7,036 bases of DNA from Nocardioidaceae bacterium. GTDB taxonomy: Bacteria; Actinomycetota; Actinomycetes; Propionibacteriales; Nocardioidaceae. The first letter of the stretch is position 1, and every line of letters starts with the position of its first letter. Location of the stretch: positions 1 through 7,036 of the forward strand of contig JACCYS010000029.1 in assembly GCA_013696365.1 (NCBI GenBank). Direction: 5' to 3'. Positions 1 through 5,030 of the stretch are shown one piece after another. The notes below the pieces were generated by a model, which saw nothing but the letters and a program-made list of their open reading frames with translations, was not told where the DNA came from and did no database searches. Position numbers and translations under genes: made by a program.

Positions 1-640
1 CCGTGCGCGCGAAACCCATCTCGTGGGTGACCACGACCATGGTCATCCCGCCCTCGGCGAGGTCGACCATCGTGTCGAGCACCTCGGAGATCATCTCCGG
101 GTCGAGCGCCGATGTCGGCTCGTCGAACAGCATGACCTTGGGCTCCATCGCGAGCGCACGGGCGATGGCAACCCGCTGCTGCTGACCTCCGGACAGCTGC
201 GCCGGGTACTTGTCGGCCTGGTTGGCAACCCCGACCCGCTCCAGCAGCTGCATGGCCCGCTTGTCGGCATCGGACTTCGAGACGCCCTTGACCTTGATCG
301 GGCCGAGCGTCACGTTTTCCCGAACGGTCTTGTGCGCGAACAGGTTGAACGCCTGAAACACCATGCCGACCTCGGCGCGCAGCTTGGCCAGACCCTTGCC
401 CTCGGCCGGCAGCGTCTCGCCGTCGAGGCGGATCTCGCCGGAGTCCACGGGCTCAAGGCGGTTTATGGCCCGGCACAGCGTCGACTTGCCCGAGCCCGAC
501 GGCCCGATCACCACAACGACCTCACCCCGGTGGATCGTGAGGTCGATGTCTTGCAGGACGTGCAGGTCGCCGAAGTGTTTGTCCACGTGGTCGATCTCAA
601 CGATCGGCTCGGTGGCCGGCACGCTGCTTGGCTCGGTCAT
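1..640 (-). CDS. gluA: Polar amino-acid (glutamate-type) ABC transporter ATP-binding protein, C-terminus cut by window edge
   Basis: This is the cytoplasmic ATPase of an importer for glutamate or another polar amino acid. It hydrolyses ATP to drive the membrane permeases. Read from ATG at 640 down to base 2 it gives 213 residues with no stop. All nucleotide-binding motifs are visible: Walker A GPSGSGKST at about residues 46-54, Q-loop Gln96 in VFQAFNLF, ABC signature LSGGQQQR at 149-156, Walker B VMLFDEP at 169-175, D-loop SALD at 177-180 and switch His206 in VVTHEMGF. The family is usually about 240-260 residues, so roughly 30-45 C-terminal residues are missing at the edge. The motif spacing and wording fit the GlnQ/GluA subfamily. 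The name gluA rests on that and on the divergent miaB, a neighbourhood seen in actinobacteria. The substrate is not proven by sequence, and glutamine is an alternative. No Shine-Dalgarno precedes the ATG, but a TAGTGT hexamer lies 7 bases upstream, which suggests a leaderless start. Permease and binding-protein genes would lie outside the window. Confidence 0.88.
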   Translation of the reverse strand, partial: MTEPSSVPATEPIVEIDHVDKHFGDLHVLQDIDLTIHRGEVVVVIGPSGSGKSTLCRAINRLEPVDSGEIRLDGETLPAEGKGLAKLRAEVGMVFQAFNLFAHKTVRENVTLGPIKVKGVSKSDADKRAMQLLERVGVANQADKYPAQLSGGQQQRVAIARALAMEPKVMLFDEPTSALDPEMISEVLDTMVDLAEGGMTMVVVTHEMGFART

Positions 641-647
641 GGCGGGG

Positions 648-653
648 ACACTA
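648..653 (-). promoter_or_regulatory. Candidate -10 element for a leaderless gluA transcript
   Basis: Read on the minus strand the hexamer is TAGTGT, matching the actinobacterial TANNNT -10 pattern. It ends 7 bases before the ATG at 640, so transcription would begin at or next to the start codon. The bases between (CCCCGCC) contain no ribosome-binding site. No convincing -35 was found at the expected distance. Confidence 0.45.
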
Positions 654-733
654 GCGACCCGCGAACGCTTTGGGCACCCGCCGGGCCGAGCCGTTGCCGG
701 ACTGCAACCTGGGGCCGAAATGCTGGTGAGCCG

Positions 734-739
734 TAGGCT
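734..739 (+). promoter_or_regulatory. Candidate -10 element for a leaderless miaB transcript
   Basis: TAGGCT matches TANNNT and ends 9 bases before the miaB ATG at 749. Transcription would start within a few bases of the start codon. The spacer GGCGGCGCT lacks a purine-rich Shine-Dalgarno core. No clear -35 is seen. Confidence 0.4.
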
Positions 740-748
740 GGCGGCGCT

Positions 749-2251
749 ATGACCTTTTCCACCACCTCAGTCGAGGCTTCGACGGACCCGGCGACGGGGC
801 CGCGCACCTACGAGGTGAAGACGTACGGCTGCCAGATGAACGTGCACGACTCCGAGCGGCTGTCCGGGCTGCTCGAGGCCGCCGGCTACGCCCGTGCGCA
901 GGGCGGTCAGGCTGCCGACGTGGTGGTGTTCAACACCTGCGCGGTGCGCGAGAACGCCGACAACAAGTTGTACGGCAACCTCGGGCATCTGGCGCCGGTC
1001 AAGGCCGGGCGGCCCGGCATGCAGATCGCGGTCGGCGGCTGCCTGGCGCAGAAGGACCGCGCCGAGATCATCCGGCGCGCGCCGTGGGTGGATGTGGTGT
1101 TCGGCACCCACAACATCGGTTCATTGCCGGTGCTGCTGGAGCGGGCGCGGGTGGCCGAGCAGGCACAGGTCGAGATCCTCGAGTCGCTCGAGGTCTTCCC
1201 CTCCACGCTGCCCACCCGCCGCGAGTCGGCGTACGCCGCCTGGGTGTCGATCAGCGTCGGCTGCAACAACCGCTGCACGTTCTGCATCGTGCCGAGCCTG
1301 CGTGGCACCGAAAAGGACCGACGCCCGGGTGACGTGCTGGCCGAGATCGAGGCGCTGGTCGCCGAGGGAGTCAGTGAGGTCACCCTGCTCGGGCAGAACG
1401 TCAACTCCTATGGCGTCGAGTTCGGTGACCGGCTGGCTTTCGGCAAGCTGCTGCGGGCCTGTGGTGAGATCGACGGTCTCCAACGGGTGCGCTTCACCTC
1501 TCCGCACCCGCGTGACTTCACCGACGACGTGATCGAGGCCATGGCCGAGACTCCGACGGTGATGCCGAGCCTGCACATGCCGCTGCAGTCGGGGTCGGAC
1601 GCGGTACTGCGGGCGATGCGCCGCTCGTACCGGCGCGAGCGCTTCCTCGGGATCATCGATCGGGTCCGCGTCGCCATCCCGGACGCCGCCATCACCACCG
1701 ACATCATCGTCGGCTTTCCGGGGGAGTCCGAGGCCGACTTCGGGGCCACTTTGGACGTGGTGCGGGCTGCCCGCTTCGCCGGCGCCTTCACCTTCCAGTA
1801 CTCGATGCGCCCCGGCACCCCCGCGGCGTCGATGTCCGACCAGCCGCCCAAGCAGGTCGTGCAGGAGCGGTTCGAACGGCTTGTCGCGGTGGCCGACGAG
1901 GTCGCCTGGGCGGAGAACCGCGCTCAGGTCGGTCGCCGGGTCGAGCTGCTGGTGGCCGAGGGTGAGGGGCGCAAGGACGGTGCAACCCACCGGCTGAGCG
2001 GGCGCGCCCGGGACAACCGGTTGGTGCACTTCAGCCCGGGTGTAGGTGACCCGCCGAGGCCAGGCGACCTGGTTGAGGTGGAGGTGACGTACGCGGCGCC
2101 GCATCACTTGGTCAGCGATGCTCCGCTGCTCGCACTGCGGCGTACCCGTTCGGGTGATGCCTGGCAGGCGCGTACGCAGCAGCCCGCCGCCCCCGCAGCA
2201 TCGCGTGCTGTCGTATTGGGCATGCCCACGGTCGGCCGGCCTCCTGCCTGA
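749..2251 (+). CDS. miaB: tRNA-2-methylthio-N6-dimethylallyladenosine synthase MiaB
   Basis: This radical-SAM methylthiotransferase adds a methylthio group to C2 of i6A37 in tRNAs reading UNN codons, giving ms2i6A37. It is cytoplasmic and works after MiaA, whose gene lies 1.8 kb downstream. The 500-residue product has the full three-domain layout. The N-terminal UPF0004/MTTase domain (about 21-125) opens with YGCQMN and has Cys28, Cys64 (NTCAVRENA) and Cys98 (GGCLAQK) for the auxiliary iron-sulfur cluster. The radical-SAM core (about 163-390) carries GCNNRCTFC with Cys172, Cys176 and Cys179, and LHMPLQSGSD and VGFPGE motifs. A TRAM RNA-binding domain covers about 393-462. A 35-40 residue Ala/Pro-rich tail follows and contains VVLGMPTVG, a tail style I associate with actinobacterial MiaB. 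The ATG at 749 leaves a 20-residue variable N-terminus and has a -10-like hexamer just upstream but no Shine-Dalgarno. The stop codon's last base is also the first base of a 14-bp repeat array. Confidence 0.96.
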   Translation: MTFSTTSVEASTDPATGPRTYEVKTYGCQMNVHDSERLSGLLEAAGYARAQGGQAADVVVFNTCAVRENADNKLYGNLGHLAPVKAGRPGMQIAVGGCLAQKDRAEIIRRAPWVDVVFGTHNIGSLPVLLERARVAEQAQVEILESLEVFPSTLPTRRESAYAAWVSISVGCNNRCTFCIVPSLRGTEKDRRPGDVLAEIEALVAEGVSEVTLLGQNVNSYGVEFGDRLAFGKLLRACGEIDGLQRVRFTSPHPRDFTDDVIEAMAETPTVMPSLHMPLQSGSDAVLRAMRRSYRRERFLGIIDRVRVAIPDAAITTDIIVGFPGESEADFGATLDVVRAARFAGAFTFQYSMRPGTPAASMSDQPPKQVVQERFERLVAVADEVAWAENRAQVGRRVELLVAEGEGRKDGATHRLSGRARDNRLVHFSPGVGDPPRPGDLVEVEVTYAAPHHLVSDAPLLALRRTRSGDAWQARTQQPAAPAASRAVVLGMPTVGRPPA

Positions 2252-2320
2252 GTCTCGCTCGGCGGGTCGAGTGCGGTGAGCCTCGCCTGGTGGGTCGAGT
2301 GCGGTGGGTCGAGTGCGGTG
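2251..2320. repeat. 14-bp tandem repeat array (five units, A-B-A'-B-B)
   Basis: Five 14-base units run head to tail. A is AGTCTCGCTCGGCG (2251-2264). B is GGTCGAGTGCGGTG (2265-2278). A' is AGCCTCGCCTGGTG (2279-2292). B then recurs identically at 2293-2306 and 2307-2320. A and A' agree at 10 of 14 bases and all four differences are transitions, so the array can also be read as a 28-bp A-B unit repeated twice plus an extra B. The array begins on the last base of the miaB stop codon. The final B unit forms the outer left arm of the hairpin at 2311-2366, so the array looks like reiteration of one end of that element. It does not look coding. Confidence 0.85.
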
Positions 2321-2366
2321 CTGTGGGGCATCCCGGCGGCTGGTGGTGCCCCGTAACACCGCAGTC
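2311..2366. repeat. Palindromic repeat element, copy 1 (long imperfect hairpin)
   Basis: The left arm 2311-2329 pairs with the right arm 2348-2366 across an 18-base loop. Of 19 positions, 15 are Watson-Crick and two more are G-U in RNA, leaving two mismatches. The arm cores are GCGGTG...GGGGC and GCCCC...CACCGC. Copy 2 at 3393-3449 shares both arms and the loop motif CTGGTGGTG. The hairpin lies 60 bases after miaB and could act as its terminator or an mRNA 3'-end stabiliser. It has no T-tract, so a classical intrinsic terminator is doubtful. The dispersed, paired occurrence fits a REP-like or small non-autonomous element better. Confidence 0.75.
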
Positions 2367-2449
2367 GGTTGGATGCCCGCCCACTGACTGCCCGTTCGAG
2401 GCTGTGGAAAAGAACGCCATGATCGCGTCAATGGGCCATCTCTACATAC

Positions 2450-3381
2450 ATGGCCGTCCCGACCCCGATACCCGAGGTGCTGACCCAGCATCCCTTCCGG
2501 AGCGCGGACGCGGCCAGGCTCGGCCTGAACAGAGACGTGCTCAGAGGCTCGCGCTTTCGCCGCATCTTCCGCGACGTGTATGTCTGCGACACCATCCTCG
2601 ACTCGGCCGGCCTGCGTTTCGACGCGGCGCGGCTGCTGTTGCCAGCCAGCGCGGCGGCCAGCCACCACCTGGCAGCTGAGCTGTACGCACTCCCGGTCCC
2701 AGGCAGCGGCTGCACACACATGTGCGTTCCCAGGCCCGGACGGCAGTACGAGATCACCGGCCTGCGCGTGCATCGGGTCGGGGCGGATACGCCGACGGCA
2801 ACTGTCGACAGTCGTCGGGTGACATCGCCGGCAACGACATTTCTGCACCTCGCCGAGGTACTGGGCTTGGTCGATCTGGTGGTCGTCGGTGATGCGACGG
2901 TGCGGCGCGGGCTGCTGCGACCCGCCGAGCTGGTCGCTGCGGCAACCGCGTGGCGCGGACGTGGAGCGCTGCTCGCGCGCCGGGCGGCCGATCTGGTCAG
3001 ACCCCGCGTGGATTCGCCGATGGAGACCCGACTGCGCTTGCTGCTGGTGCTGGCCGGGCTGCCGGAGCCGGAGACCAATCAGCCCGCGCATGACGGACGC
3101 GGCAGGTGGCTTGCGCGCCCCGACCTGTGCTTCGCCCGCCAGCGCCTGATCGTAGAGTACGACGGCCGACACCATCGCGACCGCGCTGACCAGTGGGTGC
3201 GGGATCTGAATCGACGAGAGCGATGGAGCGGGGCGGCTGGCGCGTCATCGTCGTGACGGCCGAGCAGTTGTTCGGCGACCCGGTGGGCGTGGCCCTCAGA
3301 GTGGCCGGCGCCTTGCGGGCTCGCGGCCTGGATGACTGTCAGGTGCGGCTATCCCCGCTGTGGTGGTCGCTGTTTCAGTGA
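2450..3381 (+). pseudogene. AbiEi/DUF559-family (Vsr-like fold) protein, frameshifted near the C-terminus
   Basis: The intact reading frame from ATG 2450 stops at 3256 after 268 residues. The N-terminus (about 8-45) resembles the AbiEi-type winged helix of these proteins (PFRSADAARLGLNRDVLRG, then RRIFRDVYV). The C-terminal part (about 189-258) is a DUF559 nuclease-like domain: SPMETRLRLLL with Glu192, RPDL with Asp225, and VEYDGRHH with Glu236 and Asp238. Family members normally continue as RRERLERAGWRVIVVTAE. Here the frame instead gives WSGAAGASSS and stops. The expected ending, MERGGWRVIVVTAEQLFGDP, is found from 3223 in the next frame and runs to TGA at 3379-3381. One missing base near 3221-3225, such as one A of CGA-ATG, would restore a protein of about 310 residues. 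No slippery heptamer is seen, so a mutation or sequence error is more likely than programmed shifting. The final strand of the nuclease fold would be lost. The family's function is unproven; DNA binding plus nuclease activity is inferred from the fold. The gene sits between two palindromic repeats. Confidence 0.8.
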
Positions 3382-3392
3382 CGTGCTGTGCC

Positions 3393-3449
3393 GAGTGCGG
3401 TCTTACGGGGCGCCTCCGCGACTGGTGGTGGCCCCACAACACTGCAGTG
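3393..3449. repeat. Palindromic repeat element, copy 2
   Basis: The left arm 3393-3411 and right arm 3431-3449 pair at 13 of 19 positions plus one G-U, around a 19-base loop. In direct orientation it aligns with copy 1 (2311-2366), sharing GAGTGCGGT, GGGGC, CTGGTGGTG, CCCC, AACAC and GCAGT. Its left arm matches the reverse complement of copy 1's right arm at 17 of 19 bases. It lies 11 bases after the DUF559 frame ends and before the convergent Nudix gene's stop, where it could also serve as a two-way terminator. Confidence 0.7.
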
Positions 3450-3475
3450 GATCGGAGAGGCGACGGGCAGCCGAC

Positions 3476-3997
3476 TCAAAAGCCTGACGTCAGCACGGCG
3501 GGCACCGCGCCGGGCATCAGACCATGCACGGCGACCCGCTGCAGCACGTCCAACTCGTGCGGCACACACGGGGCGTCCAGTCCGGCGACGACCTCGCTCA
3601 ACGGCCACCAGCGCCAGCCCGCGTTCTTAACCGGCTCCATCACCTGCGGGTCGCCGACCCAGGCGCTGGTGGCGAAGAACATGTCGGCCCGCTGCTCGAT
3701 CGGCCCACCGCCGCGCACGGTGCGGTGCACCGTTGTCAACGGCAGCAGGTCCTCGGCACGGATTGCGAGACCGGTCTCCTCACGGACCTCCCGCACCGCC
3801 GCCGCCACCACCGACTCGCCCGCCTCGACGTGACCGGCCGGCAGCGCCCAGTGCCCGTCGCGATAACCGGTGTTCTGTCGCAGGTGCAGCAACACCTCGA
3901 GCGCGCCAGCAGGCTCCCGCAGCAGCAGCACGTAGGCGGCCGCCACCAGCCGCACCCGGGTCGACGGGCCGTCGGCATAGCGCTCCTGCTCGGTCAC
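3476..3997 (-). CDS. Nudix hydrolase
   Basis: This is a 173-residue single-domain Nudix protein, likely cytoplasmic, that would hydrolyse a nucleoside diphosphate linked to another group. The Nudix box is complete at residues 55-77, reading GHVEAGE, seven residues, then REVREETGL. It matches G-x5-E-x7-REUxEExGU with the metal-binding Glu residues in REVREE (Glu70, Glu73, Glu74). It is preceded by HWALPAGH, typical of MutT-like members, and followed by a WRWWPLSEV stretch often seen after the box. The substrate cannot be read from the sequence; oxidised nucleotides or NDP-sugars are both possible. I chose GTG at 3997 because a TAGGGT hexamer lies 7 bases upstream and because the first ATG (4060) would lie inside divergent miaA. 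The gene converges on the DUF559 gene, with repeat copy 2 between them, and its start faces miaA across 29 bp. Confidence 0.9.
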   Translation of the reverse strand: MTEQERYADGPSTRVRLVAAAYVLLLREPAGALEVLLHLRQNTGYRDGHWALPAGHVEAGESVVAAAVREVREETGLAIRAEDLLPLTTVHRTVRGGGPIEQRADMFFATSAWVGDPQVMEPVKNAGWRWWPLSEVVAGLDAPCVPHELDVLQRVAVHGLMPGAVPAVLTSGF

Positions 3998-4004
3998 CGA
4001 CGCA

Positions 4005-4010
4005 ACCCTA
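4005..4010 (-). promoter_or_regulatory. Candidate -10 element for the Nudix gene
   Basis: On the minus strand this reads TAGGGT (TANNNT), with 7 bases (TGCGTCG) before the GTG at 3997. That is the geometry of a leaderless transcript. It supports the GTG start. It faces away from the miaA -10 with only four bases (GAGC) between them. Confidence 0.5.
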
Positions 4011-4014
4011 GAGC

Positions 4015-4020
4015 TAGCGT
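4015..4020 (+). promoter_or_regulatory. Candidate -10 element for a leaderless miaA transcript
   Basis: TAGCGT matches TANNNT and is followed by six bases (CGGACA) and the miaA ATG at 4027, so transcription would begin at about the start codon. No Shine-Dalgarno is present. The hexamer sits back to back with the Nudix -10 (4005-4010). Confidence 0.5.
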
Positions 4021-4026
4021 CGGACA

Positions 4027-4980
4027 ATGCCGCCTGACGACATGAGCGCCGCGGACGCATCGCCGCCGCTGGTGGCGGTTGTCGGCCCCACCGCCGCGGG
4101 CAAGTCCGACCTGGCCATCGCCATGGCGGTGCGGCTGGGTGGCGAGGTCGTCAACGCCGACTCGATGCAGCTGTACCGCGGCATGGACATCGGCACCGCC
4201 AAGCTCGACCAGGAGCAGCGTCGCGGCATCCCACATCATGTGCTGGACGTCCTGGACGTCACGGAGCCGGCGGCCGTCGCCGAGTTCCAGTCGTGGGCGC
4301 GGGCGGCGATCCGCGACTGCCGGAACCGCGGAGCAACCCCGATCCTGGTTGGTGGCTCGGCGCTGTACGTACGAGCCGTGCTCGATCGCTTCGATTTCCC
4401 GGGCACCGACGACGCCCTGCGCGCCGAACTCGAAGCTGAGTTGGCCGGGCGAGGCCCGGTTGCGCTTCATCGGCGTCTGGCCGCGGTGGACCCGGTCGCT
4501 GCAGAGTCGATACTGCCGGGAAACGGGCGGCGCATCGTGCGCGCGCTGGAGGTGGTGACTCTGACCGGCAAGCCCTTTGCGGCGAACCTGCCTCGTCGCG
4601 AGTACGCCCACATAGAGACGACCGAGCGGACCGTGCAGATCGGCGTCGACGTGCCCAGGCCGACCCTGGACGAGCGCATCGACGTCCGGGTGCAGCGGAT
4701 GTGGGACGGCGGGCTGGTCGATGAGGTACGCCGCCTGGAGGCGGCGGGCTTGCGCAGTGGTCGAACCGCTAGTCGAGCCCTGGGCTACGCACAGGTGCTG
4801 CAGTTTCTGGCGGGGCACTGCACCGAGGCGCAGGCGCGGCAGGCGACCGTGCAGGCGACCCGGCGCTTCGCCCGGCGGCAGGACAGCTGGTTCCGCAAGG
4901 ACGAACGGGTGCAGTGGCTCCCTTACGACGCAGCAGATTTATCGGACCGAGGGGTCGCGCTTGTCGGCGCGTCACGGTAG
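4027..4980 (+). CDS. miaA: tRNA dimethylallyltransferase MiaA
   Basis: MiaA transfers a dimethylallyl group from DMAPP to N6 of A37 in tRNAs reading UNN codons, giving i6A37, the substrate of MiaB. The 317-residue product has the usual family length. It shows the P-loop GPTAAGKS at residues 20-27, NADSMQLYRGMDIGTAK at about 43-59 with Asp45 as the likely catalytic base and contacts to A37, IPHHVLD at 68-74, GGSALYVRA at 109-117 (a glycine is more usual where Ala112 stands), RPTLDERID at 211-219, SRALGYAQV at 249-257 and the C-terminal TRRFARRQDSWFRKD at 278-292. The start ATG at 4027 lies 6 bases after a TAGCGT hexamer; the internal ATG at residue 6 is a less likely alternative. The gene diverges from the Nudix gene. 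The gamma-glutamyltransferase starts 50 bases downstream with no obvious terminator between, so readthrough is possible. Confidence 0.95.
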   Translation: MPPDDMSAADASPPLVAVVGPTAAGKSDLAIAMAVRLGGEVVNADSMQLYRGMDIGTAKLDQEQRRGIPHHVLDVLDVTEPAAVAEFQSWARAAIRDCRNRGATPILVGGSALYVRAVLDRFDFPGTDDALRAELEAELAGRGPVALHRRLAAVDPVAAESILPGNGRRIVRALEVVTLTGKPFAANLPRREYAHIETTERTVQIGVDVPRPTLDERIDVRVQRMWDGGLVDEVRRLEAAGLRSGRTASRALGYAQVLQFLAGHCTEAQARQATVQATRRFARRQDSWFRKDERVQWLPYDAADLSDRGVALVGASR

Positions 4981-5021
4981 GAATGTCTCACGCGTGCTGA
5001 CATGTGCACTTTGCCCCGTTT

Positions 5022-5026
5022 GGAGG
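5022..5026 (+). promoter_or_regulatory. Shine-Dalgarno site deciding the ggt start
   Basis: GGAGG lies 4 bases before the ATG at 5031. It favours this ATG over the in-frame GTG at 5004, which has no such site and would put nine extra residues ahead of the basic signal-peptide start. It is the clearest ribosome-binding site in the window and contrasts with the four upstream genes. Confidence 0.75.
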
Positions 5027-5030
5027 ACTT

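Noticed and set aside
693..708. Small inverted repeat GTTGC-N6-GCAAC between gluA and miaB, possible operator
   Set aside because: A 5-bp arm is too short to separate from chance in GC-rich DNA, and it matches no nitrogen-regulator box I recognise.
23..736. Long open frame on the plus strand opposite gluA
   Set aside because: It is antisense to a clear ABC ATPase with all motifs. Long antisense frames are expected in GC-rich DNA, and the product resembles no family.
2348..2380. Classical intrinsic terminator after miaB
   Set aside because: The hairpin is strong but is followed by mixed sequence without a T-run, so rho-independent termination cannot be claimed.
1121..3175. 684-codon open frame on the minus strand
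   Set aside because: It lies antisense across miaB, the repeat array and the DUF559 gene. Its composition is Arg/Gly/His-rich with no recognisable domain, so it is a GC-rich shadow.
3215..3260. Programmed -1 frameshift in the DUF559 gene
   Set aside because: No X-XXY-YYZ slippery heptamer or adjacent stem is visible at the junction, and the family normally encodes the domain in one frame.
3998..4060. Upstream ATG start (4060) for the Nudix gene
   Set aside because: It would overlap the start of miaA and both -10 elements, and would add an unconserved basic extension. GTG at 3997 fits the promoter.
5004..5030. Upstream GTG start for ggt
   Set aside because: GGAGG at 5022-5026 points to ATG 5031, which also gives a normal signal peptide beginning MRRAR.
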